64,000 nucleotides of DNA from Nannocystis exedens (GCF_002343915.1 NZ_NETK01000001.1:4536001-4600000), one strand, 5' to 3'. Shown: positions 23,283 through 32,090, counted from the stretch's first letter. Translations and numbers: made by a program. The notes: a model not told the origin generated them from the letters alone.

Positions 23283-24983
23283 TCACGCCCGCCGCCGGGC
23301 CGGACGCCGCGGCGACAGGTGCTGCCGGACCTCCGCCAGCGAGCGGGAATTGATCACCCCGTCGGCCTCGATCCACGCCCGACGGGCCTGGCTGACCGCC
23401 AGCTCGAGCCGCGACGCCTGGCCCCCGCCCGGCTCGCCGCCGGAGCCGAGCACCACCGGCACCCCGGCGGCGCGGGCCGCTTGCAGCTCGGGCTCGAGCG
23501 CCGGCAAGCGCGAGGGGTCGCCGACGACCGCGAGCGCCCCGTCGACGGCCAGGCGCACCAGCGCGGTCGGGTCGCGCGCCGCCTCGGCCTCGCGCGGCCC
23601 GCCGACGATCCGCAGCAGCGCCGGGGGCGAGCCGGCGCGCGCGGCGTGCGACAATCGGGCGGCGCGGAAGTCGACCTGCACTTCAGGACATGTCCTTTGC
23701 GAAAGATCGAGCTCCAGCCCCTGCAGCGGCGCCAGGTCGTGCTCGGCGCAGGCGGCCGCGGCGGCCCGGACGCGCGCGTCCCAGTCGAGCTTCGTGCGCG
23801 CGCGGCCCGGCACCTCGTGGACGATCAGCAGGTATTGCTGCCCGCGGGCTCGCGCCGCTGCGGCCGCGGCCGCGACCACGGCGCTCGGCTCGTCGCCGGC
23901 CTCGACCAGCACGAGGTCGCCGCGCAGCTGTTCGGCCCGCACCAGCTCCGGCAGCGCGCCGGCGCGGGCGGCCGCGATCTCGCCGCGGTTCTCTCGCAGC
24001 TCGGGCGGGATGAACGGCAGGTCGACGGCCGCGAACACGGACGCCTCGGTGCGCCCGGCGACGCGGCGCTCGCCGCGGAACACCCCGTACTCGTTGATCT
24101 TCAGCCCGCGGGCGACGCCGAGGCGGCGGACGGCGATGTTGTGGGCCTTGCTGCCGGTGAAGTAGTGCAGCGCGGCGCCGAAGCTGTCGCGGCCGACCAC
24201 GCGCAGGTCGACCTGCAGGCCCGAGCGCAGCACCACGGTCGCGCGCGTCGGGCCCTCGGCGAGCACGTGGACGACGTCGGGCGCGCCCACCAGCGCCGCG
24301 ATCGCGCCGTTGTGGCTGCGGGCGGTGACGAGGAAGTCGAGGTCGCCGACGGTGGCCAGCGCGCGGCGGTAGCTACCCGCGATCACGGCCTCGAGCACTC
24401 CGGGGGCGCCGCGCAGGCGGGCCAGCAGGCGCTCGCCGTGGACGCGCGCCTCGGCCAGCGGCAGCCGGCGACCGGTGCCGAGCAGGCCGGCCAGCGCGTC
24501 GAGGATGTTGCGCTCGCTGGTGGCCCCGAACCCGGGCAGCTCGCGGATCTTCTGCTGCTCCGCGGCGGCCTGCAGGTCGGCGAGGCTGCGCACCGCGAGC
24601 CGCTCGAACAGGGTGCGCGCGCGCCTCGGGCCGACGCCGGGGACGCGCATGACGTCGTGGATCGTCGGCGGCCACGCCCGGTGCAGCTCGTCGAGCACGG
24701 CGCAGCGGCCGGTGTCGACGATCTCGGCGATCTTGCCGGCGAGGTCCTCGCCCACGCCCGGCAGCTCGGTGAGGTCGTCGCCGGCCGCGACCATCGCCGC
24801 GAGGTCGCGGCCGAGTCCGCCGAGCTCGTGCGCCGCGTTGCGGTAGGCGCGGATCCGGAACGGATTTTGCCCCTCCACCTCGAGCAGGTCGGCGATCTCG
24901 CCGAACACCGCGGCGACGCGCAGGTTGGCGGCGCGATCGGAGCTGTCCGCAGGGACATGTGATTTCGCGGCGGCGCGCGCCAT
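23283..24983 (-). CDS. Family X DNA polymerase with degenerate PHP domain
   Basis: 566 residues from the ATG at 24983. The N-terminal 8-kDa region is canonical (VFGEIADLLEVEGQNPFRIRAYRNAA), followed by helix-hairpin-helix motifs (ELPGVGEDLAGKI, RVPGVGPRRART). The polymerase palm has GSYRRALATVGDLDFLV and a third Asp in LQVDLRVV, so catalysis looks intact. The C-terminal PHP exonuclease domain is present in length, but ligands are missing: the DLHMHT equivalent reads DLVLVE, the ITDHS equivalent LIVHEV and the TDAH equivalent GSGGEP. It should be a repair polymerase without 3'-5' exonuclease activity. Two palindrome copies lie inside the gene, one near each end. Confidence 0.88.
   Translation of the reverse strand: MARAAAKSHVPADSSDRAANLRVAAVFGEIADLLEVEGQNPFRIRAYRNAAHELGGLGRDLAAMVAAGDDLTELPGVGEDLAGKIAEIVDTGRCAVLDELHRAWPPTIHDVMRVPGVGPRRARTLFERLAVRSLADLQAAAEQQKIRELPGFGATSERNILDALAGLLGTGRRLPLAEARVHGERLLARLRGAPGVLEAVIAGSYRRALATVGDLDFLVTARSHNGAIAALVGAPDVVHVLAEGPTRATVVLRSGLQVDLRVVGRDSFGAALHYFTGSKAHNIAVRRLGVARGLKINEYGVFRGERRVAGRTEASVFAAVDLPFIPPELRENRGEIAAARAGALPELVRAEQLRGDLVLVEAGDEPSAVVAAAAAAARARGQQYLLIVHEVPGRARTKLDWDARVRAAAAACAEHDLAPLQGLELDLSQRTCPEVQVDFRAARLSHAARAGSPPALLRIVGGPREAEAARDPTALVRLAVDGALAVVGDPSRLPALEPELQAARAAGVPVVLGSGGEPGGGQASRLELAVSQARRAWIEADGVINSRSLAEVRQHLSPRRPARRRA
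23685..23696. repeat. Palindrome AGGACATGTCCT inside the polymerase gene
   Basis: A perfect 12-base palindrome joining a GGACA and a TGTCC half-site directly. It is translated in frame as part of SQRTCPEV in the degenerate PHP domain. Confidence 0.6.
24943..24958. repeat. Dispersed palindrome, perfect core, in the polymerase N-terminus
   Basis: CTGTCC-GCAG-GGACAT (TGTCC and GGACA arms). It encodes SHVPADS between the start codon and the conserved 8-kDa domain, a place where the protein can tolerate extra residues. Confidence 0.75.
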
Positions 24984-25604
24984 GCTCCGAGATGGCGCCG
25001 AACGCCGGCGAGCGCACGCGTAAAGCTTGCGGACGCCGGGTCGCCGGGTCGGCACCGACGCGGGCGGCCGCGACGGGGGTCGATCGGCCGTGCGTCGACT
25101 CAACGTCGTCGAAGCCCGAGCGGCCGCTGGCACATCCGGGTGCGCGAGGGTGCTGGCCTTTACTACATGTTCGAGGCCGAGATGACAGGACCGAAAGGTG
25201 GCCGAACAATCCTGCTTGCACGGGCGGGGCACATCGATCACGGCCCCGGCCGCCGGCGGACCGGGTTTTTCCGCCCCGCGAAGGCCCGGCGGGTGGCGGC
25301 GGGCGAGCCCGCTTGCGCCGCTGCTGCTCTCCATCCTCGCCGGCTTCCGGGCCACGCGCATGGAGCCGCGGCGCCCACGGCCTCCGGCGAGCGCCCGGGG
25401 CGTCGGACCTGAGCGACTTGCGCCGTCGATCGGCGCATTCGAGTTCATCTGTCCTGACGAGTCCGCTGCGCCGCGCCGTCGTCGCGCCGGCATGAACACC
25501 GAGTGTGCATTGGGATGCGCAGGCTCGCAGACGGGCGGGGGCCTCGCCGTTGACGCCTCCAGCCCCTTGCCGCAACATCGAAGACCCCCTGGACGCTTTC
25601 GACG
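24984..25604. other. Intergenic region, no supported gene
   Basis: About 620 bases between the divergent polymerase and winged-helix genes. The open frames translate to simple Arg/Pro/Ala sequence. Around 25244-25270 a GC-rich imperfect hairpin followed by TTTTT on the plus strand could be a terminator, but no plus-strand gene ends there. Confidence 0.5.
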
Positions 25605-25922
25605 ATGAGCGAACTCATGCCCGAGAACCCAGATAGCTGGACCTTCCTGACCAACCATGCGCACGTTTTGCTGTGCCTGGCGCAAGATCCGGAGATTCGT
25701 TTGTGCGACGTCGCGGCCGAAGTCGGCCTCACCGAACGGGGCGTGCAGCGGATCGTCAAGGAACTGGCGACCTCGGGTTACATCACGCGCGAGCGGAACG
25801 GTCGCCGCAATCGTTATTTGGTGCATGCCCGCCAGCCGTTGCGCCGCTCGATCGCCCGCCACCGCCAGGTCGGCGACTTGCTGCAGCTCATCACCCAGCG
25901 CCGAGCCGCCGCGGATTCATGA
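25605..25922 (+). CDS. Winged-helix (MarR-like) DNA-binding protein
   Basis: 105 residues, MSELMPENPDSWTFLTNHAH onward. A winged helix is evident: DPEIRLCDVAAEVGLTERGVQRIVKEL as helix-turn-helix and GYITRERNGRRNRYLV as the wing. This small family (W-TFLTNHA-VL... GRRN-Y) is widespread and usually annotated as a helix-turn-helix or MarR-like regulator. A second Met at codon 5 is also possible. Its targets are not evident. Its stop codon lies inside the first copy of a 25-bp direct repeat. Confidence 0.85.
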   Translation: MSELMPENPDSWTFLTNHAHVLLCLAQDPEIRLCDVAAEVGLTERGVQRIVKELATSGYITRERNGRRNRYLVHARQPLRRSIARHRQVGDLLQLITQRRAAADS

Positions 25923-25996
25923 CTCCGAGGTCGCCGGCGCGTGTGACCGATCGGGCCGCGGACGGCCGCGGGGATTCATGACTCCGAGGTCGCCGG
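25913..25996. repeat. 25-bp direct repeat, two copies 59 bp apart
   Basis: Copies at 25913-25937 and 25972-25996 both read GGATTCATGACTCC followed by GAGGTCGCCGG. The first contains the stop codon of the winged-helix gene; the second ends just before the stop of the decayed HEAT-repeat gene. Identical copies at a gene border suggest a recent local duplication or recombination footprint. Confidence 0.8.
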
Positions 25997-25999
25997 GAC

Positions 26000-26705
26000 C
26001 TACGACCAGTCGATGCGGTGACGTCGGCGCTGGGCGTCGGTCCCGAGCTCGCGCCGGCGGAGCACCCGACGCGCCTCGAAGCCCTCGGCGCCGGGCTCGG
26101 TGCAGGCGGCCAGCGCGGCGGCGTCGGTGAGCGCAGATGGGGGTTCGCCGCGACGGCCGCCGCCTCGGGGAACAGTAATCGTAGTTGCGGCCGGCTCGGC
26201 GAGGTCGCGGCGCAGGGCCTCGGGCTCCAGCGCCTCGGTGAGCGCGCGGGCTCGCCGTCGTCGGCCCGGCCGCTGTGGATCGCCACCTCGTAGGCGAATG
26301 CGGGCAGTCCGGCGGCCACGAATTCGTGAACGACGGCGGCGGTGCGCGATTCGCTGGCCGCGATCGCCGACCATTCGCCGTACCAGGTCCAGTCGCCGAC
26401 GATTCGCTGGACCGCCCTGGCCGCCGTGCGGCGGACTTCGGGGTGCGGATCGGCGACCGCGAGTTCGCGGAGGCGGTGGACGAAGGTCGGGTCGGCGCAC
26501 CAGCCGAGCGGGCGCACCGCCTGGGTGCGGGCGAACGGGTGCGGATCGTCGGTCCCCTCGTGCAGCGCCGCGATCGCGGCCGGGTGCGGGCGCTGGCCGA
26601 GCGAGCGGTAGATCCGGGCGCGGACCGAGAAGCAGTCCCGCGCGAACGCAGTCCGTCGCCCGGGTAGGCGGCGAGCCTGGCGTCGACGAGCCCGCGCAGC
26701 TCCAC
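26000..26705 (-). pseudogene. Decayed HEAT-repeat gene
   Basis: Protein-like sequence runs through the segment but changes frame about four times. It begins ELRGLVDARLAAYPGDG (GTG at 26705), shifts near 26650 to FARDCFSVRARIYRSLG, HPFARTQAVRPLGWC and LRELAVADPHPEVRRTAARAV (HEAT-like helices), shifts near 26245 to ALTEALEPEALRRDLAEP, near 26195 back to QLRLLFPEAAAVAANPHL, and near 26138 to ALTDAAALAACTEPGAEGFEARRV, ending at 26000. Each block is well formed but no single frame spans the gene. It follows the IgGFc-like gene by 2 bases and was probably its operon partner. Sequencing error could explain one shift but hardly four. Confidence 0.7.
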
Positions 26706-26707
26706 GG

Positions 26708-28408
26708 TCAGCCGGGCGGGTTGGGGTTGATCTTCCCGGTGCCGGTGCCGCCGAGGTACGCGTAGGAGTCGTGCTGGTCGTAGCCGACGATGATGACCTG
26801 GAACGGCGAGTCGCCGCCGTCGAACACGTGGACGCCGTCGGCGCAGGCGATCCGCGCGACCTCGTAGCCGCTGGCGCCGACGGGGTTGAACTCGGCGTCG
26901 GAGATCGGGACACCGTCCATGGTGATGACGGCGCCGACCGGGCGAGTGACGACGGCGACGTCATTGGTCCAGGTGCCGGGCACGAGGACGACGTAGCGCG
27001 GCAGGTACTGCTCGACGGGGGCCATCTGCACCATCGCCGGGTCGCCGATCGAGCTGCCGAACGCCTCGGCGCCGACCATGTAGCCGTAGACGGCGATCGG
27101 CTTGTCGGCGATGACCTCGAAGTCACCGGGCTCGGTCGCCGGGCCGGTGGCGTAGAACTCGCTCATCTGGTTGGCGTTGAGCACGAAGTTGGTGGCGGGG
27201 ATCCCGGTCACCCCGGCGTCGGCGTGGATGGTGACGTTGGTGCCGTTCTCGGAGGCGTAGATCTGCCACAGCGTGTTCTCGGGCGAGCCGCCGCTGCGGA
27301 TCGGCATGCGCGAGGCGATGAAGTGCTTGCCCCACTGCCGCACCCCGGCGAGCTGCTCCTCCATGTGGTCGCAGCAGCAGGTCGACTCGGGGATGAGCGC
27401 GCACTCCTGACCGGCGAACACGGCGACGGGGTGGTTCTCGTTGCTGTTGATCTTGGTGCCGGTCATGCTGTCGGGGATCGACTGCACGGCGACCGAGAGC
27501 ACGTCGCCCTCGTTGAGGGGGATCGTGAACGGGGCCCCCGGGGCGCCCTGCGGCACGCTCGGGCCCGCCGCGGTCACCACGCTCGGCTCGACCTGCACCA
27601 TCGTCCCGTCGACGGTGGCGATGACGGTGACGTAGCTGTGCTGGAAGCCGTTGGTGTTGTCGTACATCGACTTCCACGCGGTCACGCGGTTGATCGTGTC
27701 GAGCGCGGCCGCGGGGTAGAGCATGGCCGCGTCCGAGAGGAATGAGGAGGCGCCGTCGACCGGGTTGAACTGGTAGGCGACGACCGGCACGTCGGAGGTG
27801 ACGCGATAGGCCCCGCCCGGGTTGACGCCGGAGTCGTCGATGTGGCGGTCGGGCAGGTTGAAGGTGTAGAGCGACAGCGGAGCGACCGCCTGCGGCCCGC
27901 CGACCGGGCTCCACACGCCGCCGTTCTTGACCTCGACGACGACGTTGGCGGGGGTCGCGAGCTGCACGTTGGCGACGGCGATCGCGTACTGCGAGGTCTC
28001 GACCTGGTCGTGCGCGTCCATGTCGACGGCGTAGAAGCGGCAGCCCACGGTGCTCTTGCCGGCCGACGCCTGGTCGCAGTTCTCGGGGATGATCGGCCCC
28101 TCGTCCGGTCCGCCGAAGTCCGGCTGCATCTCGTTGCCGAAGTCGAACTTCGGGGTCGAATCGCTGCTCGCCGCGGTCGCCTCGGTCGGCCCCGCCGGCG
28201 TGGTGGTGCTGCCGCCGGTCGTGGTCGGCCCGCTCGCGGACTCGGTGCCGGGCTCTTCGGTCGTGGGGCTCCCGGTCGGGCCGAGGCTGGCGATCGAGGA
28301 CACCCCCGTGATCGGGGCGGAGGTCTCGCTGCGACCGTCGTCGCTGCAGGCAGCGAGCAGGAGCAGGAGCGAGCCGAGGGGAGCGAGCCGCGGAGAAACG
28401 ATGTGCAT
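26708..28408 (-). CDS. IgGFc-binding-like surface lipoprotein
   Basis: 566 residues from the ATG at 28408, with a GAGG upstream. The signal MHIVSPRLAPLGSLLLLLAAC has the lipobox LLAAC. A Thr/Ser/Gly/Pro linker covers about 25-85. The remainder is a beta-rich domain matching the IgGFc-binding N-terminal family seen in many myxobacteria: CRFYAVDMDAHD, YRVTSDVPVVAYQFNP, SYVTVIATVDGTMV, HPVAVFAGQECALIP and KPIAVYGYMVG are its usual blocks. An ESTCCCDH cluster adds possible disulfides. Adhesion or matrix binding is presumed from the domain name; the ligand is unknown. The gene is divergent from the next lipoprotein. Confidence 0.85.
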   Translation of the reverse strand: MHIVSPRLAPLGSLLLLLAACSDDGRSETSAPITGVSSIASLGPTGSPTTEEPGTESASGPTTTGGSTTTPAGPTEATAASSDSTPKFDFGNEMQPDFGGPDEGPIIPENCDQASAGKSTVGCRFYAVDMDAHDQVETSQYAIAVANVQLATPANVVVEVKNGGVWSPVGGPQAVAPLSLYTFNLPDRHIDDSGVNPGGAYRVTSDVPVVAYQFNPVDGASSFLSDAAMLYPAAALDTINRVTAWKSMYDNTNGFQHSYVTVIATVDGTMVQVEPSVVTAAGPSVPQGAPGAPFTIPLNEGDVLSVAVQSIPDSMTGTKINSNENHPVAVFAGQECALIPESTCCCDHMEEQLAGVRQWGKHFIASRMPIRSGGSPENTLWQIYASENGTNVTIHADAGVTGIPATNFVLNANQMSEFYATGPATEPGDFEVIADKPIAVYGYMVGAEAFGSSIGDPAMVQMAPVEQYLPRYVVLVPGTWTNDVAVVTRPVGAVITMDGVPISDAEFNPVGASGYEVARIACADGVHVFDGGDSPFQVIIVGYDQHDSYAYLGGTGTGKINPNPPG

Positions 28409-28526
28409 GCGAAGAACCTCGAGCAGAGCTTCACGATAGGACCCGCACTCACCCGCCCGGGCGAGGTGCGGGCGCGAGTTCTCACACGGTCATCCCGACC
28501 CCACGCTCGCGTACGATGACGGGGGC

Positions 28527-29648
28527 ATGCCACTGCTCGTCCGGTTCCGGCCCCAGGGCGCGTGCGGGCTTCTCCTGATCGCCTCGGCCTGCGCCGCGGG
28601 CAGCCCCACCAGCGACACGACCGCGAATTCGTCGACCTCGACGATGTCCGCGACCGCCGCGGCGACCACCGACGCGACGACCGCGAGCGCGACCACGAGC
28701 GTCGCCCCGACGACGTCGAGTTCGACCTCGACGACCTCGACGACGAGCGACGCGAGCACGAGCGACGCGACCTCGACCACGCCGGCCGGGACCACGGCGA
28801 TCACCACCGGCCCGGGCGAATGCGCGCCGGTGACCAGCGAGACCTTCACGCTGACGCAGGACGTCCTGCTCGCGTGCGGGGCGATGGCGGCGGTCGACGT
28901 GTTCGACGTGCCGCTGCGTCACCGCGGCCCGGCGGTCGCGCGCGCGACGCTGACGATCGAGCACACGCAGTCGGTGCCGGAGATCCACTTCTGGAACGCG
29001 ACGGTGCTGGTCGGCGAGTCGGAGTACGGCTTCGGGATCGGCGACGACCTGTGCAGCGGCTACCAGCCGGTGACCAAGCAGAACCTCGGCTACGGCCTGC
29101 TCACCGACGCCAGCGACCGCGTGAAGGTGCCGATGTACCAGGGCTCCGCGCCCTGCACCGACGGCGCGCTGGCGGTCCGCGCCGGCTCGACGCTGACGGT
29201 GTGGTACGCCGACCCGACGCCCGGCTGCGAGCGCGTGGCCTACACCAGCTGGTACGCGACGCAGGGCTTCGAGGCGACCTACGTGTGGCAGACGATGATG
29301 AGCCCGATCCTCGCGCTGCCGATCGATACGCCGCCCGGGACCCAGGCGCTGCTGATGTCGGTGGTCGAGGGCAGCCCCGACACCAACCCGAACGCGGTCT
29401 GCGGCGCCGAGACCCAGACCCTCGTCAGCCAGCTCCGCGACGGCGGCGCGGTGCTCCACCAGGCCGAGATGCTGCTGCCGGCCTCCGGCGGCCAGGGCCA
29501 CCTGGTGCTCGCCAACGAGGCGCTGCTGCCCGGCGCCGGCCCCCACGCGATCGACCTCGCCGTCGGCGCCAACGTGTTCGACAGCGCCGTCCGCACCGGC
29601 GGCTGCTGCGGCGACGCGGCGCTGTTCGCCGTGTTCGTTCCGGAGTGA
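28527..29648 (+). CDS. Thr/Ser-linker lipoprotein of unknown function
   Basis: 373 residues. MPLLVRFRPQGACGLLLIASAC gives a lipoprotein signal (IASAC). Residues 25-95 are almost only Thr, Ser, Ala and Asp (SSTSTTSTTSDASTSDATST), a flexible spacer. The C-terminal domain (about 100-373) has four to five paired cysteines and beta-rich blocks (ATLTIEHTQSVPEIHFWNA, RVAYTSWYATQGFEATYVW). I do not recognise its family. It shares a 118-base divergent promoter region with the IgGFc-like gene, which suggests joint regulation. Confidence 0.8.
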   Translation: MPLLVRFRPQGACGLLLIASACAAGSPTSDTTANSSTSTMSATAAATTDATTASATTSVAPTTSSSTSTTSTTSDASTSDATSTTPAGTTAITTGPGECAPVTSETFTLTQDVLLACGAMAAVDVFDVPLRHRGPAVARATLTIEHTQSVPEIHFWNATVLVGESEYGFGIGDDLCSGYQPVTKQNLGYGLLTDASDRVKVPMYQGSAPCTDGALAVRAGSTLTVWYADPTPGCERVAYTSWYATQGFEATYVWQTMMSPILALPIDTPPGTQALLMSVVEGSPDTNPNAVCGAETQTLVSQLRDGGAVLHQAEMLLPASGGQGHLVLANEALLPGAGPHAIDLAVGANVFDSAVRTGGCCGDAALFAVFVPE

Positions 29649-29660
29649 CGTGCCCTAAAG

Positions 29661-29686
29661 AGCATGTCTCTTCCGACATGCTTTTT
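29661..29686 (+). terminator. Hairpin plus T-run built from the dispersed palindrome
   Basis: AGCATGTC and GACATGCT pair perfectly around TCTTCC, followed by TTTT. It lies 12 bases after the lipoprotein stop and has the form of an intrinsic terminator. The stem contains the ATGTC/GACAT arms of the dispersed family. Confidence 0.7.
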
Positions 29687-29792
29687 AAGTTACGGGTGAC
29701 GGAGGCGCCGTCTTCCCGCTCGCGCCCGCCGCGTCGCGCCGCGGCCGAGCCCGCTCGCGGTGCCATGAATGCAACGACCCGCGCGGGCCCCA

Positions 29793-30317
29793 TCAATCGC
29801 GAGACGAGCGAGACAGGCTGTAGTAGCGGTGCGGCAGGTCGGCCAGGACGAAGTCGAATCGATGGATCAGCCCGGCGCGCTCGAGCACCCGGCGGGACCC
29901 GGCGTTCTCGGTCCAGGTGAATCCACACACCTCCGGCAGGGCGAGCACGTCGAGCGCCAGGTGGACCAGCGCGCCGGCGACCTCGGTGGCCAGGCCGCGG
30001 CGCCACACCGCCGGGGCGAATCCGTAGAGGATCTCGACGCTCGCGTGGCCGCCGGCGGCGGTCGGGGCCAGGCCGGCGTAGCCGCGGGCGACGTCGCCTT
30101 CGCGGAGGGTGTAGACCCCGAAGCCCTGGTCCGGCCACATCGCCACCAGGCGATCGATCTTCGCGTCGATCTGCGCCAGCGTCCGCGGGCCGCCGAGCGT
30201 GCGCGTCACCTCCGGGTCCTGCCACAGCGCGCGGTAGAACGGGCGGTCGTCGGCGGTGATGCGAGCGCCCTGCAGGCGCGCCGTGGTCAGCGTCTCCGGG
30301 GCGCGGGCGGCGGTCAC
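29793..30317 (-). CDS. GNAT-family N-acetyltransferase
   Basis: 174 residues from a GTG at 30317 that overlaps the sirtuin stop codon (GTGA). It resembles the RimJ/RimL branch: ETLTTARLQGARITADDRPFYRALWQDPEV at the start, the acetyl-CoA loop region WRRGLATEVAGALVHLAL and the closing TWTENAGSRRVLERAGLIHR. It transfers an acyl group from CoA to an amine; the substrate, protein or small molecule, is not known. Coupling to a deacylase is notable because the two activities are opposite. Confidence 0.88.
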   Translation of the reverse strand: MTAARAPETLTTARLQGARITADDRPFYRALWQDPEVTRTLGGPRTLAQIDAKIDRLVAMWPDQGFGVYTLREGDVARGYAGLAPTAAGGHASVEILYGFAPAVWRRGLATEVAGALVHLALDVLALPEVCGFTWTENAGSRRVLERAGLIHRFDFVLADLPHRYYSLSRSSRD

Positions 30318-31036
30318 GCCAGCAGCTCCGGGTCGCCGTCGGCCAGCCGCGCGAGCATCTCGGTGGCCGGCCCGCGCAGGTGGACGTCGTAGAGGTACGA
30401 CGCCGGCGTCTCCTCGGGGTTGATCTCGACGCGCACGGCGCCGGCCTTGCGGGCGTACTCGGGCAGGTAGGCGGCCGGGTAGACGACCGCCGAGGTGCCG
30501 ATCGAGACGAACAGATCGCACTCCTCGATCGCCGCCTGAGCGGCGTCGAGGATGGGCTCGCTGAGCATGTCGCCGAACCACACGATGTCGGGCCGCCACC
30601 AGCCGCCGCAGCCGTCGCAGCGCAGCTGCTCGCGGATCACGTGGCCGTCCTGCTGCTTGACGCGGCAGGTGTCGCAGCGGACGCGCCACAGGTTGCCGTG
30701 CAGCTCGAGGATCTCGCGGCTGCCGGCGAGCGCGTGCAGGCCGTCGATGTTCTGGGTGACCACGGTGACGCGAGCGGAGCGCTGACCGGCGCGGGCGACG
30801 ATGTGGTGCCCGCGGTTGGGCGAGCAGGCCGCCACCAGGCCGCGGCGGTAGTTGTGGAACTCCCACACGGCCGCGGGATCGCGGACGAACGCCTCCTGGC
30901 AGGCGTAGCGGCGATAGTCGTACTCCTTCCAGATCCCGCCGGCCCCGCGATAGGTGGGCACGCCGCTCTCGGCCGACATGCCGGCGCCGGTGAAGAAGAC
31001 GATCCGCTTGAAATCGCGCAAATGCGGCCCTGACAT
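30314..31036 (-). CDS. cobB: Sirtuin (NAD-dependent protein deacylase)
   Basis: 240 residues. NAD-binding FFTGAGMSAESGVPTYRG, TQNIDGLH, catalytic His in LHGNLW, zinc cysteines CDTC and CDGC, RPDIVWFGDML and the GTSAVVYPAAYLP loop are all present. Spacing fits class III sirtuins. In Escherichia coli CobB the acyl-pocket motif is YxxR; here the aligned segment reads EFHNYRRG, so the Tyr position appears to be His while the Arg remains. Desuccinylase preference is therefore uncertain. It is translationally coupled to the GNAT gene. The symbol reflects family only. Confidence 0.85.
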   Translation of the reverse strand: MSGPHLRDFKRIVFFTGAGMSAESGVPTYRGAGGIWKEYDYRRYACQEAFVRDPAAVWEFHNYRRGLVAACSPNRGHHIVARAGQRSARVTVVTQNIDGLHALAGSREILELHGNLWRVRCDTCRVKQQDGHVIREQLRCDGCGGWWRPDIVWFGDMLSEPILDAAQAAIEECDLFVSIGTSAVVYPAAYLPEYARKAGAVRVEINPEETPASYLYDVHLRGPATEMLARLADGDPELLA

Positions 31037-32090
31037 GGCGAGATGGTATCGACCCGCGAGCCGCGACGCGAGGCCGTGAAGCCGGCGAGGCGGGCGCAGG
31101 CGGCCGTTCCCGCCACGCGAGCGCGAGGCCGTGAGCACGGCCCGAGACGAGCGCATGTTAGTCCCCGTCCTCATCCCGGAGGTCGTGACGAGGCGAGCAC
31201 AGGTCGGCCGCTCTCGCCGCCCGCGTCACCCCTCGCGGCGATCAAGACGAGGCGAGCGCAGCCCGGCCGCTCTCGACCGCCAGTCGCTGCTCGCGGCGCT
31301 CGGGACGAGGCGAGCGCCGTCCCGTCGCTCCCGCGAGTCGCCACGCGAGGCCGTGAGGATGGCCGAGACGATCGCGAGACGACCTCTGACCCGAAGTCGG
31401 GTCGCTCTCGCTGCGGCGCCGACCTCGCCACGGCTGAGCTCGCTGGCGGGGCGTGACCGCGCGGAGCGCGAGCGGAGCGGCGAGCAGCGAGTCGACGCAC
31501 GTCTTCGGCGGGCGTCGCGAGCGACCCGGGGTTCCGACCAGGCCTTTTCCCCGAGCCCGCTCTGCGCGCGCGCGCCGGCCTGCACGGGCCGAAGCGGGAC
31601 ATGTTCGCGGTTTACCTGGTCTGCACTCACGATACCGACGACGATCCGTATGACCAGGGGATTTGGTCGTTCGCGCCGCTGCGACCGTATCGTACAGGGC
31701 GTAAGCAGCGTTCGCCCAAGATTCGCCGCTGCACGCGGCAGCCGCGTGCTCACCGCCGCCCGCCGTCGGAACCGCGATTTTGCGGCGGAGCGGCCGTTCG
31801 GGCCGCGCCCGCGACGGTTGCAGTCCCATTCGCGGGCCTCCCCTCCTACCTGTTCAATGTCTGTTCACACATGTGGGAACAGACATGTATTACACCGTGC
31901 AGAACAATGTATTGATCATAACACCGTATGTACGATGATACCGCCGGCGCTCCGACCTCGCGCGGAAGCGACCGGTACGCGTCTGCGCGATCGCAGAGAC
32001 CGGTGTTCACCACTCGCGAAGGGGCTGGTCAGCGCGAAGGCGGCTCTATACCCTGGATTGTGGCCCGCGCTGCGGGTCGGAGCGGCTCCG
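31037..32090. other. 1-kb intergenic region with degenerate tandem repeats and a cruciform
   Basis: No frame here looks like a real protein. From 31187 to 31317 a GACGAGGCGAGC(A/G)C core recurs at 31187, 31246 and 31304, that is every 58-59 bases, with related spacers (CGGCCGCTCTCG, CGCGGCG). From 31600 to 32000 base composition shifts to much more A and T. A strong inverted repeat lies at 31857-31886, probably upstream control DNA for the PAS-STAS gene at 32091. Confidence 0.55.
31857..31886. repeat. 10-bp-arm inverted repeat with nested palindrome
   Basis: ATGTCTGTTC pairs with GAACAGACAT; the loop contains CACATGTG, itself a palindrome. It is the AT-richer relative of the dispersed element and lies about 200 bases upstream of the PAS-STAS gene. 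It could be a cruciform or an operator. Confidence 0.65.

Noticed and set aside
25140..25412. Plus-strand frame in the polymerase/winged-helix spacer
   Set aside because: Simple composition, no ribosome-binding site and no recognisable motif.
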